64,000 nucleotides of DNA from GCA-003244245 sp050699955 (GCA_050699955.1 JBOHGD010000002.1:118555-182554); one strand, 5' to 3'; shown: positions 36,097-45,876, numbered from the stretch's first letter. Notes: a model not told the origin generated them from the sequence alone. A program made the numbers and translations.

Positions 36097-37341
36097 TCAG
36101 TCATGCACCTCTGCCACCGCGTCGGCAAGGATGTCCAGCCCGTGGTCGAGCTCGTCGTAGGTGATGGTCAGCGGGGGCAGCATCTTGGCCACCTCGTCGC
36201 TCGGTCCGGCGGTCTCCATCAGCAGCCCGCGGTCGAACGCGGCGGTGCAGACCTTTCCCGCCTGCTCGGCCTCCTCGAAGGCCAGGCCCTTGGCCAGGCC
36301 GCGGCCCCGCACGCTCACACCCTCGCGGCACGCAGCGATGCTGTCCAGCGCGCGATTGATCCGCTCGCTCTTGTCCAGGGTGGTCCGCTGCAGGGTGTCA
36401 TCGGTCCAGAACAGCTCCAGCGCACGGGTCGCGGTGACGAACGCCGGGTTGTTGCCGCGGAACGTGCCGTTGTGCTCACCCGGCTCCCAGACGTCCAGTT
36501 CCGGCCGGATCAGCGTGAGCGCCATGGGCAGGCCGTACCCGCTGATCGACTTCGAAATGGTCACGATGTCCGGGGTGATTCCGGCCGGCTCGAAGCTGAA
36601 GAACGGCCCGGTCCGCCCGCACCCCATCTGCACATCATCGACGATGAGCAGCATGTCGTAGCGTCGGCAGAGTTCCTCGAGTCCCTTGAGCCACTCGTAG
36701 CGCGCCACATTGAGCCCACCCTCGCCCTGCGTGGTCTCGACGATCACCGCTGCGGGCTCGTTCAGTCCACTCCCGGAGTCCTCCAGCAGGCGCTCGAACC
36801 ACAGAAAGTCCGGCGTCTGCCCATCGAGGTAGTTGTCATAGGGCATCGGGGTGGCATGCACCAGCGGGATTCCGGCGCCGCCCCGCTTCATGGAGTTACC
36901 GGTCACCGACAGCGCACCGAGCGTCATACCGTGGAACGCGTTGGTGAAGTTGATGATCGACTCGCGTCCGGTGACCTTGCGGACCAGCTTGAGGGCGGAC
37001 TCCACACTGTTCGCCCCGGTCGGCCCGGGGAACTGCACCTTGTAGTTCAGGCCGCGCGGTTCGAGCACCACCTGCTGGAAGCGCTCCAGGAACTCCCGTT
37101 TGGCCACCGTGGTCATGTCCAGACCGTGTGTGACACCGTCGCGCTGGATGTACTCGACCAGAGCCTGTTTCAGCTCGGGGTGGTTGTGCCCATAGTTCAA
37201 CGCCCCCGCCCCGGCGAAGAAGTCGAGGTAGGGCTTGCCTTCCTCGTCATACATCCAGGACCCGGTCGCCCGGTCGAAGATGGCCGGCCAACTCCGGCAA
37301 TAGCTGCGGACCTGAGATTCTAAGGTATCGAAAATACTCAT
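36097..37341 (-). CDS. ectB: Diaminobutyrate--2-oxoglutarate transaminase
   Basis: A class III PLP aminotransferase making L-2,4-diaminobutyrate from aspartate semialdehyde; 414 residues from the internal ATG at 37341 (MSIFDTLESQVRSYCRSWPA), the usual EctB length and start. Motifs: LDFFAGAGALNYGHNHPELK, FPGPTGANSVESALKLVRKV, FHGMTLGALSVTGN, LLIVDDVQMGCGRTG and the PLP lysine in VTISKSISGYGLPMAL. GGAG lies about 8 bases before this ATG, so it can be translated on its own. However, the frame is also continuous with the ectA sequence upstream (see the fusion entry). Confidence 0.95.
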   Translation of the reverse strand: MSIFDTLESQVRSYCRSWPAIFDRATGSWMYDEEGKPYLDFFAGAGALNYGHNHPELKQALVEYIQRDGVTHGLDMTTVAKREFLERFQQVVLEPRGLNYKVQFPGPTGANSVESALKLVRKVTGRESIINFTNAFHGMTLGALSVTGNSMKRGGAGIPLVHATPMPYDNYLDGQTPDFLWFERLLEDSGSGLNEPAAVIVETTQGEGGLNVARYEWLKGLEELCRRYDMLLIVDDVQMGCGRTGPFFSFEPAGITPDIVTISKSISGYGLPMALTLIRPELDVWEPGEHNGTFRGNNPAFVTATRALELFWTDDTLQRTTLDKSERINRALDSIAACREGVSVRGRGLAKGLAFEEAEQAGKVCTAAFDRGLLMETAGPSDEVAKMLPPLTITYDELDHGLDILADAVAEVHD

Positions 37342-37923
37342 TGATGCGCTCCGATAGCTTCTGTACGGCGTCATAGCGGCGGGCTGGAACGGGCCGATCA
37401 CATAGAGATTCTCGGCCTCGTGATCGCCGGGCTCCTCGTCGGGGAAATCGTCTGGCTCGAACAGTTCGCGCTGCTCGATGCCGGTGCCGCGGTCCCTGGC
37501 CAGTGCGGTGAACAACCGGATCGACGCCTCGTTACTGGGGCTGATCGTGGTGTGCATCCAGCGCACTCCCCGGGGGCACAGCCGATCGACAATGGCGTTC
37601 AACATCCGGCCCGCCAGATTGCGACCACGCTGCTCCGCGTCGACCGCGACCTGCCACACCATCACCGTATCCGGCTCCTCCGGACGCAGAAATCCCGTGA
37701 CGAAACCCACCACGGTCCCGTCCACCTTGGCCACTGCTGAAGTGCCTGCGAAATCTTGGCACCACATCAGGTAAGCGTAACCCGAGTTCACGTCCAGCAC
37801 CCGGGAGTCCCGAGTCAGCCGCCACAACTGCGGACCGTCCGTGCTATCCGGCTCAGTGATCGTGACACCGTCGCCATCGATACTAGTGGCGACGCGATGC
37901 TCCGACTCATCGTGTTGAGGCAT
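36097..37923 (-). CDS. ectA: EctA-EctB fused reading frame (diaminobutyrate acetyltransferase joined to EctB)
   Basis: Residues 1-176 or so are EctA, the GNAT acetyltransferase making N-gamma-acetyl-diaminobutyrate: LWRLTRDSRVLDVNSGYAYL, MWCQDFAGTSAVAKVDGTVV, then the acetyl-CoA motif VAVDAEQRGRNLAGRMLNAI and MHTTISPSNEASIRLFTALA. EctA normally stops just after the ENLYVIGPF segment. Here there is no stop: 14 or so linker residues (PAAMTPYRSYRSAS) lead straight into the EctB start Met, giving a 608-residue frame. A TGA is present out of frame in the linker (GCTATGACG), so a single-base indel would restore a stop. This could be a true bifunctional protein, a read-through pair with internal initiation, or a sequencing artefact. 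Confidence 0.85.
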   Translation of the reverse strand: MPQHDESEHRVATSIDGDGVTITEPDSTDGPQLWRLTRDSRVLDVNSGYAYLMWCQDFAGTSAVAKVDGTVVGFVTGFLRPEEPDTVMVWQVAVDAEQRGRNLAGRMLNAIVDRLCPRGVRWMHTTISPSNEASIRLFTALARDRGTGIEQRELFEPDDFPDEEPGDHEAENLYVIGPFQPAAMTPYRSYRSASMSIFDTLESQVRSYCRSWPAIFDRATGSWMYDEEGKPYLDFFAGAGALNYGHNHPELKQALVEYIQRDGVTHGLDMTTVAKREFLERFQQVVLEPRGLNYKVQFPGPTGANSVESALKLVRKVTGRESIINFTNAFHGMTLGALSVTGNSMKRGGAGIPLVHATPMPYDNYLDGQTPDFLWFERLLEDSGSGLNEPAAVIVETTQGEGGLNVARYEWLKGLEELCRRYDMLLIVDDVQMGCGRTGPFFSFEPAGITPDIVTISKSISGYGLPMALTLIRPELDVWEPGEHNGTFRGNNPAFVTATRALELFWTDDTLQRTTLDKSERINRALDSIAACREGVSVRGRGLAKGLAFEEAEQAGKVCTAAFDRGLLMETAGPSDEVAKMLPPLTITYDELDHGLDILADAVAEVHD

Positions 37924-38057
37924 GACTCACCGAACGTAACACCGTCGAGGCCCGGCGGCACGTGCTGGCGGCGGCGGCATGAGGATTGCCACACTGTGCA
38001 CCGCCGCTGAGTTCCACGTCACCGGGTTCGGTCCAGCATATCGGCCTTCGGCGGATG

Positions 38058-39341
38058 TCAGAGCGTGCTCAGTTCGATGGTCTGGTCCCGCCCGGGGCCG
38101 ACGCCGATCGCCGAGATCCGGGCACCGCAGAGATCCCCGACCCGCGCTACGTACCCGCGCGCGTTGGCCGGGAGGTCCTCGACTCTGCGGCACTGCGACA
38201 GGTCCTCCCACCAGCCGGGCAGCTCCTCGTACACCGGTACCGCGTGGTGCAGGTCGGTCTGGGTCATCGGCATCTCGCCGGTACGCCTGCCACCCACCTC
38301 GTAGGCCACGCACACGGGCACGGTGTCCAGCCCGGAGAGCACGTCGAGCTTGGTGAGGAAGAAGTCCGTGATCCCGTTCACCCGTGTCGCGTAGCGCCCG
38401 ATCACCGCGTCGAACCAGCCGACCCGCCGGGACCGCCCGGTGGTGACCCCGATCTCCCCGCCGGTCTTGCGCAGCCGCTCGCCCATCGCGTCGTTCAGTT
38501 CGGTGGGGAACGGGCCCGAGCCGACCCGCGTGGTGTAGGCCTTGAGGATCCCGACCACTGAGGTGATCTTCGTGGGACCGATGCCCGACCCGACGCAGGC
38601 GCCGCCCGCGGTGGGGTTCGAGGACGTGACGAACGGGTAGGTGCCGTGGTCGACGTCGAGCAGGGTGCCCTGACTGCCCTCCAGCAAGATGGTCTCGCCG
38701 CGCCGCAGGGCCTGGTCGAGCAGCAACCGGGTGTCGGCGACCCGATGTGCGAAGTGACCGCCCTGCTCCAGCACGGTGTCCACCACCTGATCGGCCTCCA
38801 GGGCACGCCGGTTGTAGACCTTCACCAACACCTGGTTCTTGTACGCCAGCGCGGCCTCGACCTTCTGCCGCAGGATCTTCTCGTCCAGCAGGTCCTGGGC
38901 CCGCACCCCGACCCGGGCCACCTTGTCCTGATAGGCGGGTCCGATACCGCGCCCGGTGGTGCCGATCTTGGCCTTGCCCAGGTAGCGCTCGGTGACCCGG
39001 TCCATCGCGACGTGGTAAGGCATGACCAGATGCGCGTCAGCGGAGATCAGCAGCCGCTCGGTGTCCACGTCACGGGCCTGGAGACCGGCCAGTTCGTCGA
39101 GCAGCACGCCGGGGTCGACGACGACGCCGTTGCCGATCACATTGGTCACCCCCGGAGTGAGGATGCCGGAGGGGATGAGGTGCAGCGCGAAATCCTGCCC
39201 GTCGGGTAACACCACGGTGTGTCCCGCGTTGTTGCCGCCCTGATAACGCACCACCCACTGGACTCGCTCGCCCAGCAGGTCGGTGGCCTTGCCCTTGCCC
39301 TCGTCACCCCACTGGGCGCCGATCAGCACGATCGCTGGCAT
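38058..39341 (-). CDS. purA: Adenylosuccinate synthetase
   Basis: GTP-dependent first step from IMP to AMP; 427 residues. The signatures are all present: IVLIGAQWGDEGKGKATDLL at the N-terminus, YQGGNNAGHTVV with the catalytic His, GTTGRGIGPAYQDK and VGSGPFPTELND. ATG at 39341 follows GGAG by 6 bases; an in-frame ATG at 39353 is less well placed. The order purA, Rv0358-like, DUF3151, fba, DedA matches the mycobacterial arrangement. Confidence 0.97.
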   Translation of the reverse strand: MPAIVLIGAQWGDEGKGKATDLLGERVQWVVRYQGGNNAGHTVVLPDGQDFALHLIPSGILTPGVTNVIGNGVVVDPGVLLDELAGLQARDVDTERLLISADAHLVMPYHVAMDRVTERYLGKAKIGTTGRGIGPAYQDKVARVGVRAQDLLDEKILRQKVEAALAYKNQVLVKVYNRRALEADQVVDTVLEQGGHFAHRVADTRLLLDQALRRGETILLEGSQGTLLDVDHGTYPFVTSSNPTAGGACVGSGIGPTKITSVVGILKAYTTRVGSGPFPTELNDAMGERLRKTGGEIGVTTGRSRRVGWFDAVIGRYATRVNGITDFFLTKLDVLSGLDTVPVCVAYEVGGRRTGEMPMTQTDLHHAVPVYEELPGWWEDLSQCRRVEDLPANARGYVARVGDLCGARISAIGVGPGRDQTIELSTL

Positions 39342-39478
39342 GTGGTACTCCAAGACACGCGTGGTAATCGAAGCATGGGTGGACGCACGCCCCGCTAGGC
39401 GAACCGGGCACGCAACCAGCGTGACGGGCGGTCAGCGGCGCGCGGTGTGCTGACTGAGCGTAGACCCAGGAGGCCGGA

Positions 39479-40126
39479 GTGGGCGTGGCGTCCGACGCTG
39501 TGGTGCTGGTGTGCGGGGACACACCGTGGCCCGGCGCCCAGGCGGGCACCGTGGTACCGGTGCCTGCCCGCCCTGGGCGTGCCGAGCTCGGCGAGCTGCT
39601 GGCCGGGCTGGCCGACCGCCGGCTGGTGGTCTGCGGCACCGACGCCGACCTGGCTGCGGTGCTGTTGCGGCTGCTGCGCACCGAGGCGCTCGGGGTCGCG
39701 GTGGGCTACGTGCCCGCCGCACCGGCGTCGGCGGTGGCCCGGCTCTGGGGGCTGCCGGTGGCGCCCGTCGCGGCGGCCGAGGTGGCCTTGCGCGGCGAAC
39801 CGGATCGGGTGCCGCTGGTGCGTGACGACGCAGGCGGGGTGCTGGTCGGGCTCGGCGTGGTGGCACCGGTGCACGGGGTGGCCTACTGCGACGACGATCT
39901 GGTGTTCCGCGGGCAAGCCCGCAGGATGGAGGTGCGACCGGACCAGCAGCACGGCCTCGCCGTGCGGGTGGTGCGTGGACCGCTCGGTCGGGTGCGCCGC
40001 GGCGCCGGACGCGCGGTGCAGCTGGGCTGCTCGCCCACCGACGTGTGCTGCGACGGTGTCCCGGGCCGCACCACCGACCGCTGGACCTGGTACCGCCACA
40101 CCGAGGACTGGCGGCTGGTCCACTGA
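39479..40126 (+). CDS. Conserved actinobacterial protein (Rv0358-like position)
   Basis: A 215-residue protein without membrane segments or a recognisable catalytic motif. It begins VVLVCGDTPWPGAQAGTVVP, is Ala/Val/Leu rich with alternating beta/alpha character (LAGLADRRLVVCGTDADLAA), and ends in a Cys/Trp-rich segment (LGCSPTDVCCDG, WTWYRHTEDWRLVH). It is divergent from purA, as Rv0358 is in mycobacteria, which supports orthology by position. The function is unknown. Confidence 0.75.
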   Translation: MGVASDAVVLVCGDTPWPGAQAGTVVPVPARPGRAELGELLAGLADRRLVVCGTDADLAAVLLRLLRTEALGVAVGYVPAAPASAVARLWGLPVAPVAAAEVALRGEPDRVPLVRDDAGGVLVGLGVVAPVHGVAYCDDDLVFRGQARRMEVRPDQQHGLAVRVVRGPLGRVRRGAGRAVQLGCSPTDVCCDGVPGRTTDRWTWYRHTEDWRLVH

Positions 40127-40137
40127 GCCACGCCGGT

Positions 40138-40181
40138 GTGTCCGGCTCTCGTGCCCGGTGTGTCCGGCTCTCGTGCCCGGT
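40138..40181. repeat. Two copies of a 22-base repeat between converging genes
   Basis: GTGTCCGGCTCTCGTGCCCG plus GT is repeated exactly at 40138 and 40160. It begins 12 bases after the stop of the Rv0358-like gene and ends 19 bases before the DUF3151 stop. It is the same unit family as the repeats at 22858 and 24154. Confidence 0.95.
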
Positions 40182-40199
40182 GCGCGTTCGTCGCCGACG

Positions 40200-40616
40200 T
40201 CAGTCGAGCCCCAGAGCGGCAGCGGCAGCGGGATCGCATTCATCGAGGAACTCCCGGCAGCGCAGGGCCTCGGGGTCCTCGCCGATCTCGGCGGCCGCGC
40301 GGGCCAGCCCGCCCAACGCGCGGAGGAAACCCTGGTTGGGATGGTGCGACCAGGGCACCGGCCCGTGCCCACCCCAGCCGGCGCGGCGGAGCTGGTCCAG
40401 GCCGCGATGGTAGCCAGTGCGGGCGAAGGCGTACCCAGCCACCGCGTCCCCCTCGTCGAGCGCCCGTTCGGCCAGGGCCGCCCAGGCCGTGGAGAACTCC
40501 GGGTAGGCGGCGGCGGCCGTCGCCGGGTCGTTCGCGGCCGCGAGTGTCGCCTCGGCATCGGGCTGCTCGGGCAGCAGCGTCGGATTGGGTCCCAGCAGGT
40601 TGCCATGCACGCTCAT
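40200..40616 (-). CDS. DUF3151 protein
   Basis: A 138-residue actinobacterial protein of unknown function, DUF3151 (Rv0360c family). The characteristic opening is HGNLLGPNPTLLPEQPDAEA, followed by helical segments (YPEFSTAWAALAERALDEGD, GYHRGLDQLRRAGW) and PNQGFLRALGGLARAAAEIG. ATG at 40616 follows GGGAGGA. It is cotranscribed with fba upstream (126 bases), as in mycobacteria. The role is unknown. Confidence 0.88.
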   Translation of the reverse strand: MSVHGNLLGPNPTLLPEQPDAEATLAAANDPATAAAAYPEFSTAWAALAERALDEGDAVAGYAFARTGYHRGLDQLRRAGWGGHGPVPWSHHPNQGFLRALGGLARAAAEIGEDPEALRCREFLDECDPAAAAALGLD

Positions 40617-40742
40617 AGCTACATCCTCCCGTGGTGGGCACACCGTACTTGATCAAGCTGTAGGCCCCGGCAGCCTCGTCCGGCGGGGGTTGGCGGTCGT
40701 TACGGACAGCGGTGGCGGAGGCTGGTGGTTCTCGACGACACC

Positions 40743-41777
<1,035 letters not shown>

Positions 41778-41999
41778 GGTGCCTAACCTCCGGGTACTTG
41801 CGGCCGGGCCGTTTCCGGTGCGTGATGACGAGAAGTATGGACCCCACCCGTCCGGCGGCTTGCTCCCGCTCCGACATTCAGCAGCGGACATCGAGAGCTC
41901 GACCGTGAGGGCGTGCAACCGGACAACATCAGCACCACGACGACGGTGAGCTACTCGTTGTGACCGACATAAACCCCGGTGCCGACCCGGACGGGTGAT

Positions 42000-42638
42000 A
42001 TGTCGATGGTGACAGGGTCGCAGTACCTTCCGGACGTGCCCCCCGACGAGCCGCGCGACCGCGCGAAGGTACAGGAGACGGTCGAGATGACCCTCGGCCA
42101 CCTGCGCGTGCTGGACGCCAGGCCGGTCGTCACCACCACCCCTGCGGTCCCCGCCACCCCGCTGACCCTCGAAGACCTCTACCGACAGCACCGCATGCGC
42201 CTGGTGCGCCTGGCGATTCTGCTGGTCGATGAACCGGGCACGGCGGAGGACGTGGTTCAGGAGGCGTTCACCGGACTGCATCGGCACTGGTCGGGGCTGC
42301 GGGACGAGGCGGCCGCGCTGGGCTACCTGCGCACCGCGGTGGTCAACGGCTCCCGCTCGGTGCTGCGCCGCCGCAAGACCGCCCGCGGCTACGTACCGCC
42401 GCACCAGGCGAACGCCCGCTCCGCGGAGTCGCTGGCGATGCTCACCGCTGAGCATCAGGCGGTGGTCGCGGCACTGAGCAAGCTGCCGTCACGGCAGCGA
42501 GAGGTACTGGTGTTGCGCTATTACGGGGGAATGAGCGAGGCGGAGATCGCGGTGGCCACCGGGGTCAGCCGGGGCACCGTGAAGTCCAGCGCCAGCCGGG
42601 CCTTGGACGCCCTGCAGCGAATCCTGGAACAGCGATGA
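42000..42638 (+). CDS. SigE-family ECF RNA polymerase sigma factor
   Basis: A 212-residue factor, with a non-conserved N-terminal extension of about 55 residues, region 2 (LEDLYRQHRMRLVRLAILLV, GTAEDVVQEAFTGLHRHWSG) and region 4 (LSKLPSRQREVLVLRYYGGM, SEAEIAVATGVSRGTVKSSA). ATG at 42000, 42006 or 42087 could start it; the last would remove most of the extension. It is followed 34 bases later by a small membrane protein gene that could be its regulator. It is divergent from fba. Confidence 0.88.
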   Translation: MSMVTGSQYLPDVPPDEPRDRAKVQETVEMTLGHLRVLDARPVVTTTPAVPATPLTLEDLYRQHRMRLVRLAILLVDEPGTAEDVVQEAFTGLHRHWSGLRDEAAALGYLRTAVVNGSRSVLRRRKTARGYVPPHQANARSAESLAMLTAEHQAVVAALSKLPSRQREVLVLRYYGGMSEAEIAVATGVSRGTVKSSASRALDALQRILEQR

Positions 42639-42672
42639 CCGCCGACGTACTCCCTCCCGCGGAGGCGGCGAG

Positions 42673-42909
42673 ATGACCGACGAGCAGGTACAGCGGCTTG
42701 CGGCCGCGTTGCGGGCGCAGGCCTCCGGGTTCCCAGCAGCACCTGCCGCGCCGGAGCAGGCGCGTGCCACGCCGGAGCAGGAGCCGCCGTCAGCCGGTCA
42801 TCGGTCAGCGCAGGACCGGTCCGGCCTCCCGGCCTGGACGGTGCTCGCGCTCGCGGTGCTGCTCGGCGCGCTGGCAGGCGGCCTGGCCGGAGTGATCAGC
42901 GCCTGGTAG
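42673..42909 (+). CDS. Small C-tail-anchored membrane protein
   Basis: 78 residues: a helical N-terminus (MTDEQVQRLAAALRAQASGF), a Pro/Ala/Glu-rich linker and a single C-terminal transmembrane helix (AWTVLALAVLLGALAGGLAG). Its place right after the sigma factor gene suggests a partner or anti-sigma role, but no known anti-sigma motif is present. GCGGCGAG precedes the ATG. Confidence 0.65.
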   Translation: MTDEQVQRLAAALRAQASGFPAAPAAPEQARATPEQEPPSAGHRSAQDRSGLPAWTVLALAVLLGALAGGLAGVISAW

Positions 42910-42956
42910 TTCCGGTGCGCGGCCGAACCGGCGACGCGGACGAGTACCGTGGCACC

Positions 42957-43625
42957 GTGCCGCCCTCCCCCACCGCCGTCACCCTCGCTCTCGGTCCGAG
43001 CTGGCTCGATCCCGAACAGTTGCTGCGGATGCTGGGTCCCTACGTACTGGTGGGGCTGTGCGCGATCATCTTCGCCGAGTGCGGCCTGCTCGTCGGGTTC
43101 TTCATGCCCGGCGATTCGCTGCTGTTCACCGCCGGGTTGTTCGCGGCCAGCGGCATCATCGGCACGCCGATCTGGCTGGTCTGCCTGCTACTCACAGTGT
43201 GCGCCGTGGCGGGCAACGTGGTCGGCTACTTCATCGGCTACCAGGCCGGGCCTGCGCTGTTCAACCGGCCGGACTCCCGGCTGTTCAAGCGCGAGTACGT
43301 GGATCGGACGCACGAGTTCTTCGAGACCTACGGACCTCGGGCGATCGTGCTGGGCCGTTTCGTCCCCATCGTGCGGACGTTCATCACGGCGATCGCCGGA
43401 GTCGGCCGGATGGACCCTCGCAAGTACTTCACCTACTCGATCATCGGCGGGGTCGGCTGGGCCACCGGGGTCACCTTGCTCGGTTTCTGGCTCGGCCGGA
43501 TCACCTTCCTCAGGGAGCACGTGGAGTTGGCGCTCATCGGCATCGTGGTGCTGTCCGTGCTGCCGATCGTCGTCGAGATGGTCAGGGCCCGGAAGGAGAA
43601 CCGACGGGTGGTGGACGCTGCATGA
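42957..43625 (+). CDS. DedA-family membrane protein
   Basis: 222 residues, a polytopic membrane protein of the DedA/VTT (SNARE-associated) family implicated in undecaprenyl-phosphate and phospholipid flipping and membrane homeostasis. Motifs: IFAECGLLVGFFMPGDSLLF, VGYFIGYQAGPALFN, and FETYGPRAIVLGRFVPIVRT with the family Arg residues, then FITAIAGVGRMDPRKYF. The start is GTG at 42957. The position after fba matches Rv0364. A second, divergent DedA follows directly. Confidence 0.93.
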   Translation: MPPSPTAVTLALGPSWLDPEQLLRMLGPYVLVGLCAIIFAECGLLVGFFMPGDSLLFTAGLFAASGIIGTPIWLVCLLLTVCAVAGNVVGYFIGYQAGPALFNRPDSRLFKREYVDRTHEFFETYGPRAIVLGRFVPIVRTFITAIAGVGRMDPRKYFTYSIIGGVGWATGVTLLGFWLGRITFLREHVELALIGIVVLSVLPIVVEMVRARKENRRVVDAA

Positions 43626-43683
43626 TGACCCTGTTCACCTGGCGGGATCACCACTCGCCCCGATGCAGCCACCCGGATCGCCT

Positions 43684-44385
43684 ATGCCCAGCGCGCTGAC
43701 GACCCTGGCCTTCAGAGCATTCGAATCGGCCGGACCGTCAACCGTGTGGGTTGTCGTCCTCGCGTTCGTCTTCATCGAGTGTGCGCTCGTCGTGGGCATG
43801 TTCCTGCCGGGCGATTCCATGCTGCTGGCCGCCGGTGTGGTGCTGGCTCAGCAGGCCGGAGGAGTACACACGGCGGCAGTGGCCGTGTCCGCCGCCGCGG
43901 CAGCCGTCGCGGGCAACCACGTCGGCTACCTGCTCGGGCGACGTTCCGGCACCCGGATATGGGCGCGCGAGGGTGGCCGGGTGCTCAACCGGCGCAATCT
44001 CGAACGGGCGCACGGATTCTTCGAGCGGTGGGGTTTCTGGGCGGTCCTGGTGGCTCGCTGGCTACCCTGGGTGCGCACACTGGCACCCACCGTTGCCGGA
44101 GCGGCGCGCATGGACCGCCGGGTTTTTCTGACCGCCAGTGTCATCGGGGCGGTGGCCTGGGTGCCCGGGCTGATCATGATCGGGTACCATAGCGCCGGGC
44201 TCATCGACACGCTCCCGTGGCTGAAATCCCTGGTCGTGACGCTCACCGTGATCTGCTTCACGCTTACCGTCGCGGTCGGGCTGTGGCGCTACCGGCAGGA
44301 CATGAATATGCCGGTGGACGAGAGCGCCGACCTTCCCGTCGGGGAGCTCGATCAGCCGGTGAGCGGTGTCTCGTTGGCTGAATAG
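43684..44385 (+). CDS. DedA-family membrane protein, second copy
   Basis: 233 residues with the same fold: VFIECALVVGMFLPGDSMLL, AVAGNHVGYLLGRRSGTRIW, FFERWGFWAVLVARWLPWVR and TLAPTVAGAARMDRRVFL. It differs from its neighbour by a long acidic C-terminal tail (MNMPVDESADLPVGELDQPV). ATG at 43684 or 43663 could start it. It lies 58 bases after the first DedA, so they are probably cotranscribed tandem paralogues with divergent sequences. Confidence 0.92.
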   Translation: MPSALTTLAFRAFESAGPSTVWVVVLAFVFIECALVVGMFLPGDSMLLAAGVVLAQQAGGVHTAAVAVSAAAAAVAGNHVGYLLGRRSGTRIWAREGGRVLNRRNLERAHGFFERWGFWAVLVARWLPWVRTLAPTVAGAARMDRRVFLTASVIGAVAWVPGLIMIGYHSAGLIDTLPWLKSLVVTLTVICFTLTVAVGLWRYRQDMNMPVDESADLPVGELDQPVSGVSLAE

Positions 44386-44399
44386 GCAAGAGAGTGCGG

Positions 44400-45449
44400 A
44401 TGCCACGTCACGACGCAACGGCGCCCGGGCAGATCACCTCTGACTGGCAGCGTGCCACCCACAGCACCCGACGGATCGCCGTCGGCGCTCTGCTGGGTGC
44501 GTTGGCCGCGTTGACGGCGGTTGCGGTATACGGCGACCTGCACCCCGGTTCACTGGTCGTCACCTCAGGTGGTCCCGCCGCCGATTCGGGCCCGCAACCG
44601 CTGCGGGCCCCCGACCACAGTTGCCTGACCTGGCGCAAGCAGGACGCCTCCGATGCCCGGCTGGTGAGCTGCGCGCAGCCGCACCTGTTCGAGGTGACGG
44701 GCATGGTGGCGCTCAAGGACCTGGACTCCCAGGCCCCCTTCCCCGACCCGGCGAGCTGGCAGCGTCTGGTGACCAGCCGCTGCACGGAACGGACCACCCA
44801 GGCGTTGGCCAACCGCTTCGACCCGTTCGGCCGATTCACCGTGGGGGCGATCAAACCCAGCGAGGACAGCTGGCAGCACGGGGACCGGACGCTGCGCTGC
44901 GGCGTACAGGCCTCCGGGCACTCCGGTGCGCTGTTCGCCACCACCGGCAACGTGCTGTCGCAGGACCAGTCCGACGTGCACGTGGCAGGCAACTGTTTGG
45001 GCAACGACGGCAAGGCCGTGGGCGACCCGGTCGACTGCGCGGGCCCGCACGCCGTGGAAGTGGTCGGGGTGGTCGACCTGACGAACGCCTTCCCCGGTGG
45101 ATACCCCGACGAGACCGCCCAGGACGGTGTGCTGGATGTCGAATGCACCCGCCTGGCGACCACCTTCGCCGGTGGCCCTGACGTGGTCGGGAAGAAGGGG
45201 CTCACCATGTTCTGGGAGACGTTGCGACCGGAGAGCTGGCAAGCGGGTAGTAGGCGGGTGGACTGCAGGCTGGGCGCGTTCCTGCCGGACCGTTCGGGCT
45301 TCGCCCCGGTGACCGGTAGCGTGAAGGGCCCGGTGCAGATCGGCAAAGACCCGGCACCGCCCGCCCGGACTCAACCGGGACCCTCGACCATCACGGTGCC
45401 CCCGGTGACCGACGTCGTCGTGCCCGGCCCGCCGGCTCCATCCCATTGA
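44400..45449 (+). CDS. Septum formation family protein, membrane anchored
   Basis: 349 residues: a cytoplasmic N-terminus, one transmembrane helix (about 27-50, IAVGALLGALAALTAVAVYG) and two extracytoplasmic septum_form-type domains, each with paired Cys (CLTWRKQDASDARLVSCAQP and CTERTTQAL in the first; CLGNDGKAVGDPVDCAGPHA and VECTRLATTF in the second). The Pro-rich C-terminus ends PGPPAPSH. The family is linked to septum formation in actinobacteria. ATG at 44400 is favoured over GTG 44394 by AGAGA spacing. Confidence 0.85.
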   Translation: MPRHDATAPGQITSDWQRATHSTRRIAVGALLGALAALTAVAVYGDLHPGSLVVTSGGPAADSGPQPLRAPDHSCLTWRKQDASDARLVSCAQPHLFEVTGMVALKDLDSQAPFPDPASWQRLVTSRCTERTTQALANRFDPFGRFTVGAIKPSEDSWQHGDRTLRCGVQASGHSGALFATTGNVLSQDQSDVHVAGNCLGNDGKAVGDPVDCAGPHAVEVVGVVDLTNAFPGGYPDETAQDGVLDVECTRLATTFAGGPDVVGKKGLTMFWETLRPESWQAGSRRVDCRLGAFLPDRSGFAPVTGSVKGPVQIGKDPAPPARTQPGPSTITVPPVTDVVVPGPPAPSH

Positions 45450-45498
45450 CCGCCAACCCCGTGACCACCAACCCCGTGACGACCGACTCGGCGAGCTG

Positions 45499-45849
45499 AT
45501 GAGCGTCTGGTGCAGTGACGAGCGATTCGAGGAGCTGGTCGCTGAGGCGCTGGACCTCATCCCGCGCGGCCTGACCGCAGCGATGAACAACGTGGTGGTG
45601 CTGGTGGAGGACCGCAACCCGGAATGTCCCGGACTGCTGGGGCTCTACGAGGGGATCGCGCTCACCGAGCGGGACTCGCACTACGGTGGCGTGCTACCGG
45701 ACCGGATCACCGTCTACCGCGACGCGCTGCTCGACGTCTGCAACGACGAGCGACAACTGGTGGAGCAGGTCGCGGTGACCGTGGTGCACGAGGTGGCGCA
45801 TCACTTCGGAATCCCCGAACACCGGCTGCACGAACTCGGCTGGGGCTGA
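45499..45849 (+). CDS. Zincin-like metallopeptidase (PF06262)
   Basis: A 116-residue minimal zincin. The HExxH site is VTVVHEVAHHFGIPEHRLHE (about residues 97-101), with downstream Glu/His in the extended motif. Upstream MNNVVVLVEDRNPE and LGLYEGIALTERDSHYGG match the family. It has no signal peptide. The substrate is unknown. It follows the septum-formation gene by 49 bases in the same direction. Confidence 0.9.
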   Translation: MSVWCSDERFEELVAEALDLIPRGLTAAMNNVVVLVEDRNPECPGLLGLYEGIALTERDSHYGGVLPDRITVYRDALLDVCNDERQLVEQVAVTVVHEVAHHFGIPEHRLHELGWG

Positions 45850-45876
45850 GGCAAGTCTCGGGACGACCGCCGGTGC

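Noticed and set aside
35845..37323. 492-codon plus-strand frame opposite ectB/ectC
   Set aside because: Antisense shadow of well-identified ectoine genes.
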